DNA of 64,000 nt from Niastella populi (GTDB lineage Bacteria > Bacteroidota > Bacteroidia > Chitinophagales > Chitinophagaceae). The stretch lies in assembly GCF_002078015.1 (NCBI RefSeq), contig NZ_LWBP01000254.1, forward strand, positions 62,001 to 126,000. Reading direction: 5' to 3'. A program made the translations under genes and the position numbers. Below the pieces are notes generated by a model, which made no database searches, was not told the DNA's origin, and saw nothing but the letters and a program-made list of their open reading frames with translations. Below, piece after piece: positions 1 to 8,228 of the stretch. Numbering within the stretch: the stretch's first letter is position 1; each line of letters starts with the position of its first letter.

Positions 1-88
1 ACCAAATTAACAGCACGGTTTTATTATTTACCCCGAGGATTCGCCGAAGTATTTGTTTATTAATGAACATTGATAAAGCAATGCTCCT

Positions 89-691
89 ATGATTAATAAG
101 AATAAAGACCAGGGTCTTAAACAACAAGACTGTTCTTACCTGACTTTTAATGTAGTGGACTGGATCGATGTGTTTATACGACCTACCTATAAACAGATCA
201 TCGTTGACGCATTAAACTACTGTATCGAAGCGAAAAAATTCACCGTGTACGCCTGGTGCCTGATGACCAATCACCTGCACATGCTGGCCCGTGCCCAGGA
301 CGGGTCGGGGCTGGCAGTGATTGAGAAAGAGTTCAAACGATATACCACTACAAAAATACTCGAAGCCATAGATATTGAGCCCGACCTGCGCCGCTCGTGG
401 ATGCTGCAGCGGTTCGAAAGCTGCAGCCTTAGTCTCAAGAAAATAGAAAAATTTCAATTGTGGCAAACCTGCACCAATCCTTCTTTTATAGATTTCAGGC
501 AGGTATATAAACTGCAGGAAAGAGTATTGTACATTCATGAAAATCCCATTCGCGATGGCATTGTAGACAGTCCCGAACATTACCTGTACAGTTCGGCTAC
601 CGATTATGCCGGTAAGCCGGGGCTTGTTAAAGTGCAGGTAATAAATTTCGAGGCGTTACGGATGGCGTTGCTGAAGAACGGATCAGCTTAA
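89..691 (+). CDS. IS200-like / RAYT-type HUH transposase
   Basis: The 200-residue protein has the HUH signature of Y1 transposases: NHLHML at residues 61-66, with His62 and His64 as the metal-binding pair. It follows a short strand-rich N-terminus. A candidate nucleophile is Tyr85 in FKRYTT, but I cannot confirm it without an alignment. The conserved C-terminal YLYSSATDY block is typical of Bacteroidota members of the REP-associated tyrosine transposase (RAYT) group. No terminal inverted repeats or target duplication are visible around it, so it looks like a single-copy domesticated gene, not an IS. Its 3' end overlaps the convergent ArsC-like gene by 9 bases. Confidence 0.85.
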   Translation: MINKNKDQGLKQQDCSYLTFNVVDWIDVFIRPTYKQIIVDALNYCIEAKKFTVYAWCLMTNHLHMLARAQDGSGLAVIEKEFKRYTTTKILEAIDIEPDLRRSWMLQRFESCSLSLKKIEKFQLWQTCTNPSFIDFRQVYKLQERVLYIHENPIRDGIVDSPEHYLYSSATDYAGKPGLVKVQVINFEALRMALLKNGSA

Positions 692-1036
692 TGCGTTCTT
701 TAATGCCTCAATGGTTTTCTTCTCACTGCCAACAAAGGTCTTATCATTCACAAAAACAACCGGCCGTTTCAGGAATGTGTATTCCTCGAGAATGAGCTGG
801 CGGTAATCCTTTTCCGTAAGCGGTTTGTCTTTCAAACCCATTTCCTTGTATTTCATGGCGCGGCGGCTGAACAACGATTCATAACTGCCGGTCCTGTTCT
901 TCATTTCATCGAGCTGGGCCGGTGTGATCTTTTCGGTTTTAATATCCTGCATCTCAAACCCTTTTTTGTCTATACCGGTTTCTTTGATGATCGCCTGGCA
1001 GGTGGTGCAGGTGCCCAGATGGTAGATTTTTTTCAT
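683..1036 (-). CDS. ArsC/Spx-family thioredoxin-fold protein
   Basis: A 117-residue thioredoxin-fold protein of the arsenate reductase/Spx superfamily. CTTC at residues 10-13 supplies the redox CxxC, and length and fold pattern fit the family (about 115 residues). The conserved FLKRPVVFVND segment near residues 87-97 contains the Arg-Pro of the substrate or partner site. In Bacteroidota such genes are usually labelled arsenate reductase, but no ars genes lie nearby. A reductase of unknown substrate or an Spx-like role is equally possible. It is convergent with the transposase gene. Confidence 0.85.
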   Translation of the reverse strand: MKKIYHLGTCTTCQAIIKETGIDKKGFEMQDIKTEKITPAQLDEMKNRTGSYESLFSRRAMKYKEMGLKDKPLTEKDYRQLILEEYTFLKRPVVFVNDKTFVGSEKKTIEALKNALS

Positions 1037-1262
1037 GTGCGCGAAGATAGGGGGCGCAAGTTGAAAAGTTTACGGGGTTAACAAGTTGATAAGGGAACTG
1101 GCAATCAGGTAGTTAAATAACAATTTCAGTTAATTTGGGTCGAATTTGTTGTAAATTGGCCGCGAAAACCCTATTAACGGTTACTCAATGGGAAGGCTTT
1201 CACATTTTATTTAATAATATCGGCGTTTTTGCCTGTAATTTTTTAAGCAATTCGCCGACCAA

Positions 1263-1808
1263 TTGAGTATCTTTTCGCTAAAACCAACCCAATTGCAGGC
1301 AAAACTTAACCAGGATGAGTTTGTGGCATTGGTGCACCAACACCGCGCTATGTTGTACAAGGTGTGTAACTTGTATTGCACATCCGATTACGATAAACAG
1401 GACCTTTTCCAGGAGATCGTAATACAACTGTGGGGTGCCTATCCACGGTTCAGGGGTGACTCCAAGTTCAGCACCTGGCTGTACCGTATTGCACTAAATA
1501 CCGCCATTTCTGACCTGCGTAAACAAAAGAAGATAATTAAAAGCGTAGAACCAGAATTATTACCAACAGAGATACAAGACATACAATATAGCAACGAAAA
1601 AGAAGAACGGTTACAGCAACTTTATAAAGCTATAAATCATCTTACTGAAATAGAACGGGCTATTGTAATGCTGTACCTTGAAGACAAGAGTTACGAAGAA
1701 ATGGAAGAAATTTTGGGGATCAATCAGAATAACCTGCGCGTGAAAATGAACCGGATCAAAGAAAAATTACGTAAACTCACAAAATCTGTAGAACATGGAG
1801 TTAGATAG
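1263..1808 (+). CDS. RNA polymerase ECF sigma-70 factor
   Basis: A 181-residue ECF sigma factor. Region 2 spans about residues 22-90 (core-binding YDKQDLFQEI and -10 recognition KFSTWLYRIALNTAISDLRK). Region 4 spans about 125-175 and holds the helix-turn-helix SYEEMEEILGINQNNLRVKM. The start is taken as TTG at 1263 because the next in-frame Met (residue 30) would cut into region 2. The last 14 bases overlap the downstream membrane-protein gene, which suggests translational coupling. I see no exact TAnnTTTG box upstream. Confidence 0.92.
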   Translation: MSIFSLKPTQLQAKLNQDEFVALVHQHRAMLYKVCNLYCTSDYDKQDLFQEIVIQLWGAYPRFRGDSKFSTWLYRIALNTAISDLRKQKKIIKSVEPELLPTEIQDIQYSNEKEERLQQLYKAINHLTEIERAIVMLYLEDKSYEEMEEILGINQNNLRVKMNRIKEKLRKLTKSVEHGVR

Positions 1809-2466
1809 CCTGAAAGATATTTGGAAAAATCTGGATGAAACAGACATTCGTCCGGGCAGTGAAGTGCCGATTTCATCCATGTTGCATAAGCGTTCGCAAG
1901 GTACCATTGCAAGGCTGAAGCGCAACCTCAACCGCGAGCTCATCGCCGTTTTGATCATATACTCATTAACTATATGGTATATTACCACCTTTCAAAGAAT
2001 GTACAGCGAGCTGGCTGTATTGCTGGCCCTGGTGGGCGGGGCTTTTTTGTTTTATTATTACCGCAAAAGCAAGTTGCTGAAACAAATGGAATGTGTGGCC
2101 TGCGAAGTGCGCTCGAACCTGAAACAGCAACTGGGAACACTTGAAAAATATGTTCGCTTCTATTTTATCGCAGGTACCATACTTACGCCGCTGGCTTATT
2201 TTGCAGCCGGTATCATAATCCTGTTCAATGCCCAGGAAGGTAATTCCCATCTCGTAGACGTACCGTTGGAGGCGCAAACTTCCGTTTCACAAATGCCTAT
2301 TGCACAACATATCAGTAATCACCGTTTTTTTATTGTATTTCTTTCAATAGGCGCTGTGCTTACGGTTGGCAGTTATTTCCTGAACCGCTGGCTGATTGGA
2401 AAATTATACGGCCAGCATATTCAGAAACTGAAAGACCTGCTGATGCAAATGGATGAAGAAGCATAG
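1795..2466 (+). CDS. four-helix membrane protein, candidate anti-sigma partner
   Basis: A 223-residue protein with a soluble N-terminus of about 45 residues. Four hydrophobic segments follow at roughly 49-67, 73-89, 122-145 and 178-198. It begins inside the end of the ECF sigma gene (14-base overlap), so the two are almost certainly co-translated. No zinc-binding anti-sigma motif (HxxxCxxC) is present. Anti-sigma function is inferred from position only. The N-terminal LDSLKDIWKNL pattern is common in Bacteroidota proteins encoded directly after ECF sigma factors. Confidence 0.8.
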   Translation: MELDSLKDIWKNLDETDIRPGSEVPISSMLHKRSQGTIARLKRNLNRELIAVLIIYSLTIWYITTFQRMYSELAVLLALVGGAFLFYYYRKSKLLKQMECVACEVRSNLKQQLGTLEKYVRFYFIAGTILTPLAYFAAGIIILFNAQEGNSHLVDVPLEAQTSVSQMPIAQHISNHRFFIVFLSIGAVLTVGSYFLNRWLIGKLYGQHIQKLKDLLMQMDEEA

Positions 2467-2760
2467 TGGAGAAAACTTCTCCAGGCATTCCTGTTTAACT
2501 TTTCATTTTCTCAACTTTACGGCTTTTAACAGGCCCGTTCGGCCCGGCCCCAGGGCTTTTTATTGAGCTCATCGGCCGTTTTATCAATTTCCCTTTCCCG
2601 GTAATCTATAACCGGTTTTACTCCCCTGTTACCGGAGACGGTCACGCAACCATACATTAGCTTTAATCATCTTGTATCCAACAGTTTTTACTCCCTTCAG
2701 GGGGTTGGTAGTATTGTACTTTATTTTTAAGTAATTTCAACTCCTTAAAAACGATTCGTT
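2467..2760 (+). other. intergenic region before sugar cluster
   Basis: No gene is seen. A perfect 7-bp inverted repeat with an AAC loop (2467-2483) lies immediately after the stop of the membrane-protein gene, without a T-run. GC-rich text around 2530-2560 could fold but has no clear function. TACTTTAT near 2717 resembles but does not match the TAnnTTTG -7 box. AAAACGATT occurs at 2747-2755, five bases before the next start codon. Confidence 0.4.
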
Positions 2761-3630
2761 ATGCCTACTCGTCGGGATTTCCTCAGGCAGTCGTCCCTGC
2801 TTACCGCCAGTTTTTTTATCAGTAAAGATGAATGGTTCGCTGCACCAAAAAAGATCGGGCTCCAGCTATATACACTCCGAAATGAAATGGGTAAAGATGC
2901 CAAAGGTACCTTAGCCAAAGTGGCCGCACAGGGTTATAAATGCGTTGAAACCTATGGCTATGACGATGGTAAATGGTTTGGTATGAACGTGGCCGAACTA
3001 AAGGCAACCCTTAAAGCCAATAGGCTTGCCTCCCCAAGCGGCCATACTTTCCCCGGCAGCATATTCTTACAAAACGGCTGGGAAGAAAAGTGGAAACCGG
3101 CAGTTGCCGATGCCAAAGCATTGGGGCAGGAATTCATTGTAATTCCCTGGCTCGAAGAACCATACCGCGCTGATGCCGATAATTATAAAAAAATAGCCGC
3201 CGCACTTAACAAGGCCGGGGAAACATGTAAAAAAACAGGCATAAAGCTCGCCTATCACAACCATGATTTTGAATTGCAGCCGGTTGGAGGTACAACCGGT
3301 TTCGATATCCTGCTGAAAGGAACGGATCCCAAACTGGTTTTCTTTGAAATGGATATTTACTGGGTATCGAAAGCCGGTAAAGACCCGCTGGCCCTGTTTA
3401 CCGAACATCCGGGCCGTTTTGCCATGTGGCATGTAAAGGATATGGACAATACTCCGGCGAAAAACTTTACCGAAGTAGGCAGCGGGGTTATCAACTATAA
3501 AAAGATCTTTAACTACGCCAGACAAAGCGGTATGAAATACTTCTTTGTAGAACAGGATATGTGCCCCGGCGATCCGTTACAAAGTACCGCCAAAAGCATC
3601 GCCTACCTGAAAAAGAATATAGTCAAGTAA
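2761..3630 (+). CDS. Tat-exported sugar phosphate isomerase/epimerase-like TIM barrel
   Basis: A 289-residue AP_endonuc_2/xylose isomerase-like TIM barrel. The N-terminus TRRDFLRQS is a twin-arginine leader, so the enzyme should act outside the cytoplasm. Candidate metal and substrate ligands are Glu63 (VETYGY), His166/His168 (YHNHDF), Glu196/Asp198 (FEMDIYW), His224 (WHVKD) and Glu264 (VEQD). It is 36 bases upstream of a Tat-leader Gfo/Idh/MocA oxidoreductase and is closely similar to the gene at 16344. In this cluster it probably isomerises or cleaves a keto-sugar. The exact substrate is not readable from the sequence. Confidence 0.88.
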   Translation: MPTRRDFLRQSSLLTASFFISKDEWFAAPKKIGLQLYTLRNEMGKDAKGTLAKVAAQGYKCVETYGYDDGKWFGMNVAELKATLKANRLASPSGHTFPGSIFLQNGWEEKWKPAVADAKALGQEFIVIPWLEEPYRADADNYKKIAAALNKAGETCKKTGIKLAYHNHDFELQPVGGTTGFDILLKGTDPKLVFFEMDIYWVSKAGKDPLALFTEHPGRFAMWHVKDMDNTPAKNFTEVGSGVINYKKIFNYARQSGMKYFFVEQDMCPGDPLQSTAKSIAYLKKNIVK

Positions 3631-3666
3631 ACATATTATCCTACAACATTACCTAATACCATTTCT

Positions 3667-4998
3667 ATGATGCAACGAAGGAGATTCCTGAAACAGGCGG
3701 GTACATTGCTTGCCGGGGGTACAGTACTGTCTGCACTCGATAACAACGCATTTGCCATATTCAAAAATCGAATCGCCCCCAGCGACCAGCTGGTTATCGG
3801 TGCCATTGGTATCAATGGCATGGGCTGGGCCAATGTAACTGCGGCCCTGAAAGTACCCGGCGTAACCCTGGGCGCTTTATGCGATGTTGACAAGAACGTG
3901 CTCGATAAAAGAATGGCCGACCTGGCAAAGAAAAATATCGATACATCAAAGGTGAAAACCTATGCCGATTACCGTAAGCTGCTCGATCAGAAAGATATCG
4001 ACATTGTAATTGTTGGTTCGCCCGACCACTGGCATGCCCTGCAAATGATACATGCCTGCGAAGCAGGTAAAGATGTATTTGTAGAAAAACCTGTGGGTAA
4101 CTCAATTATAGAATGCCGCACAATGGTGGCTGCCCAGCAGCGCTACAATAAAGTGGTGCAGGCCGGCCAGTGGCAACGCAGCCAGCAGCATTTTAAAGAT
4201 GCCGTTGATTATGTACAAAGCGGCAAGCTGGGAATGATAAGAACCGTGAAGGTATGGTGCTACCAGGGGTGGATGAAGCCGGCCGCGGTTGTACCCGACA
4301 GTAACCCGCCGGCAGGTGTTGATTATGCTGCCTGGCTGGGGCCAGCCGAGAAACGGCCGTTCAATGCCAGCCGTTTTCATTTTAATTTCCGCTGGTTCTG
4401 GGATTATGCCGGCGGTTTAATGACCGACTGGGGTGTGCACCTGCTCGACTATGCCCTGCTGGGCATGAAAGCCGATGTGCCCAAATCAATTGCCGCACTG
4501 GGCGGTAAATTCGCTTATCCCGATCTGAGCCAGGAAACACCCGATACCCTCACCACGCTGTATGAGTTCGATAAATTCAATCTCGTTTGGGATTCTGCCA
4601 TGGGTATCGACAATGGATCGTACGGCCGAAACCACGGGATCGCGTTTATAGGCAACAATGGCACACTGGTATTGCATCGTGGTGGCTGGGAGGTGTTGGA
4701 AGAGCCGCAAAGCACCAATAAAGCCAGCAAGTCGTTTGTAAAACCATCAGATAACGGATTGAACAATCACTGGGTGAATTTCATCGATGTGGTGAAGTCG
4801 AGGAAGATGGAAGAGCTGAATTGCTCCATTCAGGCCGGGGCGCATGTTGCCACGGTTGCCCAAATGGGTAATATCTCATTCAGAAGCGGGCAACGCCTGG
4901 TGTGGGATAAAGCCAAAGATAAATTTACCGATGAAAAGGTAAACGGTCTGTACCTGGCGAAGGAGTATCATAACGGGTACAAACTTCCGAAGGTGTAA
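3667..4998 (+). CDS. Tat-exported Gfo/Idh/MocA family oxidoreductase
   Basis: 443 residues. Tat leader QRRRFLKQAG at residues 3-12, then a Rossmann fold with GAIGINGMGW (45-54) and the family EKP motif at Glu140-Pro142 (VEKPVGN), followed by the C-terminal Gfo/Idh/MocA sheet domain with the MTDWGVHLLDY signature. NAD(P)-dependent dehydrogenase of a sugar or cyclitol by family. A Tat leader implies that the cofactor is loaded before export and stays tightly bound, as in glucose-fructose oxidoreductase. ATG at 3667 is used; the next Met (3670) is an alternative. Likely co-transcribed with the isomerase upstream. Confidence 0.9.
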   Translation: MMQRRRFLKQAGTLLAGGTVLSALDNNAFAIFKNRIAPSDQLVIGAIGINGMGWANVTAALKVPGVTLGALCDVDKNVLDKRMADLAKKNIDTSKVKTYADYRKLLDQKDIDIVIVGSPDHWHALQMIHACEAGKDVFVEKPVGNSIIECRTMVAAQQRYNKVVQAGQWQRSQQHFKDAVDYVQSGKLGMIRTVKVWCYQGWMKPAAVVPDSNPPAGVDYAAWLGPAEKRPFNASRFHFNFRWFWDYAGGLMTDWGVHLLDYALLGMKADVPKSIAALGGKFAYPDLSQETPDTLTTLYEFDKFNLVWDSAMGIDNGSYGRNHGIAFIGNNGTLVLHRGGWEVLEEPQSTNKASKSFVKPSDNGLNNHWVNFIDVVKSRKMEELNCSIQAGAHVATVAQMGNISFRSGQRLVWDKAKDKFTDEKVNGLYLAKEYHNGYKLPKV

Positions 4999-5006
4999 GT
5001 AATTAA

Positions 5007-5035
5007 GTGTGCCACACCTCAAAGGTGTGGCACAC
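5007..5035. repeat. GTGTGCCACA palindrome, copy A (possible bidirectional terminator)
   Basis: A perfect 13-bp inverted repeat (GTGTGCCACACCT, loop CAA) fills the gap between two convergent genes that end at 4998 and 5041. It is the tightest copy of a family also found at 53668, 62486 and 62986. No T-run follows on either strand, so it is a stable hairpin but not a classical terminator. Confidence 0.75.
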
Positions 5036-5040
5036 CTGCC

Positions 5041-5829
5041 TTATAATTTTCTGATCTTGATATTCCGGTACCATACAGCATTGCCGTGGTCCTGCAGTGC
5101 AATTCTTCCTTTTTGAAAAGAACCGAAGCCTGGCCATTGCTTGAATTTACTGGCGGCTATCATTTTTTTCCAGGCATCATCCCACATCGTAGTGGCGAGC
5201 ACTTTCGTTCCATTCAAATGAAACTCGAGCGCGCCTTTATTCGAGATCACTTCAACCTGGTTCCATTCGCCGACGGGTTTAACCGTTTCGGGTGAGCTGG
5301 TGATAAGATCGTACAGGTCGCCTGTGCGGTGTTTCGTGATCTTTGCATCGGGATGGCCTGCATTATCCAGCACCTGCATTTCGGGGCCGGTATGATAGGT
5401 TTCACCGTATTTCGATCCTTCCTGCACATAGAACATGATACCGCTGTTACCAGCTGGTGCAATCTTCCATTCGAGTTTAAGGTCGAAGTTGTCGTATTCC
5501 TCATTGGTGAGCAGGTCGCCGCCACCAGCTATTTTACCGTCTTTTATATTGGTAGTATCGAGGTACAGGGCGCCATCGCTCACCTGCCAGGCGCTGCCGT
5601 CAGTTTTTTGATTGAACACATGGAAATTGCTTTTTGATGTGCCATCGAAAAGCAGTTGCCATCCTTCATTCTTTTCTGCGTCGGTCAGTTTATTGGTCAT
5701 ATCGGAAGAAGCAGTTGCCATAGTATCTGTTTTTGTTGAGTCGGCTGCCGGTTGTTCTGAACCGCCGTTACCACCCTGGCAACCTGCAATAACGCCTGCA
5801 ATGATCAGGCAAGCAAAAGTTGTGCGCAT
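5041..5829 (-). CDS. DUF1080 (3-keto-disaccharide hydrolase family) lipoprotein
   Basis: 262 residues. Signal peptide with lipobox VIAGC (Cys16), then a low-complexity linker of about 35 residues and one DUF1080 (PF06439) beta-sandwich. Motifs are LLFDGTS, WQVSDGALYLD, GDLLTNEEYDNFDLKLEWK and IALQDHGN near the end. Family members hydrolyse or eliminate 3-keto-glycosides. The lipoprotein would sit in the periplasm or on the cell surface. It is the last gene of the leftward run, 28 bases after its paralogue, and a single-domain copy. The tandem pair may differ in anomer or linkage preference, which is inference. Confidence 0.92.
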   Translation of the reverse strand: MRTTFACLIIAGVIAGCQGGNGGSEQPAADSTKTDTMATASSDMTNKLTDAEKNEGWQLLFDGTSKSNFHVFNQKTDGSAWQVSDGALYLDTTNIKDGKIAGGGDLLTNEEYDNFDLKLEWKIAPAGNSGIMFYVQEGSKYGETYHTGPEMQVLDNAGHPDAKITKHRTGDLYDLITSSPETVKPVGEWNQVEVISNKGALEFHLNGTKVLATTMWDDAWKKMIAASKFKQWPGFGSFQKGRIALQDHGNAVWYRNIKIRKL

Positions 5830-5857
5830 ATGTAGATGATTTTAGTTGAAAAGCGAA

Positions 5858-6577
5858 TTATAACCGCTTGATCTGAATATTTCTGAAGGCTACGCCATTT
5901 CCATGGTCCTGTAAGGCAATGCGGCCTTTACGGAACATGCCAAAGCCGGCCCAGTTCCTGAACTTGCTGTTTGCTATCAGTTGCTTCCAGTTGTCGTCCC
6001 ACATGGTGGTGGCAACTACTTTGGCGCCATTTTGAAAAAGCTCCAGCTGGCCTTTATTGATCCTGATCTCTATTGAATTCCATTGACCCCAGGGATGAAC
6101 ATTTTCAGGAGCACTGGTAATAAGATCGTACAGATCGCCGGCGCGGTGTTTATTGATCTTTGCATCGCGGTGGCCGTTGTTGTCAATGATCTGCATTTCG
6201 GGACCGGTTAAATACGACTGGCCGTATTTAGGATCTTCCTGTGTTAAAAAGATGATGCCGCTGTTACCGGCAGAATCAATTTTCCATTCCAGTTTAAGGT
6301 GGAAATTTTCATACTCTTCATTGGTGACCAGGTCGCCGCCGCCTGCGCCGTTTTTTTTGGCTGCAGGGTCGAGGTATAAAATGCCGTCTTTTACCGTCCA
6401 CGCCGAACCATCGGATTTATTGTTGTAAATATGCCAGGCATTTTTTGAAGTGCCATCGAATAAAACCTGCCAGCCATCCTCTTTCTTTGATGATCCCTTA
6501 GCTGAATCTGTTGTTTTACCGGCGGTGTGGCATGCGAGCGATGCGATCGGAAATAAGGCGATGATTAACTTCTTCAT
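5858..6577 (-). CDS. DUF1080 (3-keto-disaccharide hydrolase family) lipoprotein, paralogue
   Basis: 239 residues with a short signal peptide and lipobox ASLAC (Cys16), followed by a single DUF1080 domain. It shares LLFDGTS-type, GGGDLVTNEEYENFHLKLEW and GRIALQDHGN blocks with the next gene and is clearly a duplicate. It has a shorter linker after the lipid-modified Cys. It lies downstream of the cytochrome c gene, but a hairpin terminator (6600-6625) separates the two. The DUF1080 pair may therefore be expressed at a lower or separate level. Confidence 0.92.
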   Translation of the reverse strand: MKKLIIALFPIASLACHTAGKTTDSAKGSSKKEDGWQVLFDGTSKNAWHIYNNKSDGSAWTVKDGILYLDPAAKKNGAGGGDLVTNEEYENFHLKLEWKIDSAGNSGIIFLTQEDPKYGQSYLTGPEMQIIDNNGHRDAKINKHRAGDLYDLITSAPENVHPWGQWNSIEIRINKGQLELFQNGAKVVATTMWDDNWKQLIANSKFRNWAGFGMFRKGRIALQDHGNGVAFRNIQIKRL

Positions 6578-6599
6578 GTGATTTTGAGCGTAAAAAGAG

Positions 6600-6625
6600 A
6601 CCCCCGCTTTTAAGGGAGCAGGGGT
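6600..6625 (-). terminator. hairpin terminator after cytochrome c gene
   Basis: On the minus strand an ACCCC-GCT / AGC-GGGGT stem with one mismatch is followed by CTCTTTTTA. It lies 9 bases past the stop codon of the cytochrome gene and upstream of the DUF1080 pair, so it probably attenuates read-through. Confidence 0.6.
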
Positions 6626-6633
6626 TGTATGAT

Positions 6634-7023
6634 TTACTGATTTTTTAAAGAGAGAATGTAGCGAACCATTTCTTTTGCGCTGTCTGCGCTCAGTGCGGGG
6701 TGCGGTGTCATTGGCACTGTACCCCAGTTGCCTGAACCACCTTTGATGATCTTATCGGCGAGCATGGTAACGTTCTCTTCTGTTGATTCGTATTTATTCG
6801 CCACTTCGGTATAGGCCGGGCCTATATTTTTTTCGCTGATCTTGTGACAGGTTGTGCAATCAAGCGCACCGATCATTTCCAGGGCTTTATCATTGGCTGC
6901 AGTTGCAGCACCATCCGCTGATGCGTTTTCTGCTGGTTTTTTATCACCGCTTTTTGTGCCATCGGATGAGTTGCAGGCAACCAGTGCTGTACAAAGAGCA
7001 GCAAAAACAACGTATTTCTTCAT
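6634..7023 (-). CDS. monohaem class I cytochrome c lipoprotein
   Basis: 129 residues. Signal peptide ends in lipobox ALVAC (Cys17), then an acidic/Ala-rich linker, then a small cytochrome c domain. It has CTTCH for covalent haem, KNIGPAY after it, and a probable axial Met in PMTPHPA near residue 100. As a membrane-anchored periplasmic electron carrier it is the natural acceptor for the GMC dehydrogenases encoded nearby. That link is inferred from the cluster. It is transcribed leftward with the isomerase at 7080. Confidence 0.9.
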   Translation of the reverse strand: MKKYVVFAALCTALVACNSSDGTKSGDKKPAENASADGAATAANDKALEMIGALDCTTCHKISEKNIGPAYTEVANKYESTEENVTMLADKIIKGGSGNWGTVPMTPHPALSADSAKEMVRYILSLKNQ

Positions 7024-7079
7024 CGAAACAAAAGTTTTAGTTCACAGAATTGTGCAAGTTATATATTTAGCAAATTACA

Positions 7080-8135
7080 TTATTTTAATCCTAAAACCGA
7101 TCTGTTAAATTTTTCATCGCTTCCGGTACCGGCAAAATCATCAAAGGCTTTCTCTGTTACACGTATAATATGGTCCATGATGAACACCGCACCTTCTTTG
7201 GCACCGTCTTCAGGATGTTTGATACAACATTCCCATTCCAGCACCGCCCAGCCGGCATAATCATAAGCGGCCAGTTTGCTGAAGATAGATTTGAAGTCGA
7301 CCTGGCCATCGCCCAGTGAACGGAAACGGCCGGCCCTGTTGATCCAGTTCTGGTAACCGCCATACACGCCCTGTTTACCCGTTGGGTTGAACTCCGCATC
7401 CTTTACATGGAACATGCGGATACGCTCATGATAATTGTCGATGTATTCCAGATAGTCGAGGCATTGCAATACGAAGTGCGATGGATCGTACAGCAAACAG
7501 GCCCTTGGATGGTTATTGGTATGCTGCAGGAACATTTCGTAGGAGATACCATCGTGCAGGTCTTCCCCGGGATGGATCTCATAACAAAGGTCAACACCGT
7601 TCTCATCGAAGGTGTTCAGGATGGGCAGCCAGCGGTTGGCCAGTTCTTTAAATCCTGTTTCAACCAAACCTGCCGGGCGTTGGGGCCAGGGATAAACCGT
7701 AGGCCATAACAGCGCGCCGCTAAAAGTGGCATGCGCGTTCAATCCCAGGTTTTGAGAGGCTTTGGCTGCGAATTGTAATTGCTGAACGGCCCATTCGGTG
7801 CGGGCCCTGGGATTGTTGCGGAATTTTTCCGGGGCAAACCCATCGAACAGCGTATCGTAAGCAGGGTGAACGGCTACAAGCTGTCCCTGCAGGTGGGTTG
7901 ACAGCTCCGTTATTTCAAGACCGATCTCATTCACGATGCCTTTTATTTCATCTGCATAGGTTTTGCTTTCGGCGGCTTTTTGCAGATCGATGCAACGGCT
8001 GTCCCAGGTAGGGATCTGCACACCTGCAAAGCCAAGGCCTTTTGCCCACTGGCAAATTGATTTCAGTGAATTGAATGGTGGCTGATCGCCCATGAACTGG
8101 GCGAGGAATAATCCGGGTCCTTTTAACGTTTTCAT
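7080..8135 (-). CDS. cytosolic sugar isomerase/epimerase-like TIM barrel
   Basis: 351 residues, no signal peptide, so cytosolic. AP_endonuc_2-type TIM barrel with likely metal ligands in ELSTHLQGQ, YEIHPGED, YDPSHF, FHVKDAE and LEWEC. The N-terminus GPGLFLAQFMGDQPPFNSL and the long loop are typical of the subgroup encoded beside Gfo/Idh/MocA glucoside 3-dehydrogenases. Here it follows such a gene (8229-9395) on the same strand. The likely role is isomerising or cleaving a 3-keto sugar made or handled by its partner. DgpC-type deglycosidases belong to the same fold family, but I cannot assign that activity. Confidence 0.88.
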   Translation of the reverse strand: MKTLKGPGLFLAQFMGDQPPFNSLKSICQWAKGLGFAGVQIPTWDSRCIDLQKAAESKTYADEIKGIVNEIGLEITELSTHLQGQLVAVHPAYDTLFDGFAPEKFRNNPRARTEWAVQQLQFAAKASQNLGLNAHATFSGALLWPTVYPWPQRPAGLVETGFKELANRWLPILNTFDENGVDLCYEIHPGEDLHDGISYEMFLQHTNNHPRACLLYDPSHFVLQCLDYLEYIDNYHERIRMFHVKDAEFNPTGKQGVYGGYQNWINRAGRFRSLGDGQVDFKSIFSKLAAYDYAGWAVLEWECCIKHPEDGAKEGAVFIMDHIIRVTEKAFDDFAGTGSDEKFNRSVLGLK

Positions 8136-8228
8136 TAAATGGCGCTTTGAGATTTGGAAATTGAAATTAGGTATCAGGAGCCAGCCTTGTGCAGCCTGGC
8201 ATCAATGGTTTGCGTTTTGTGACGATTA

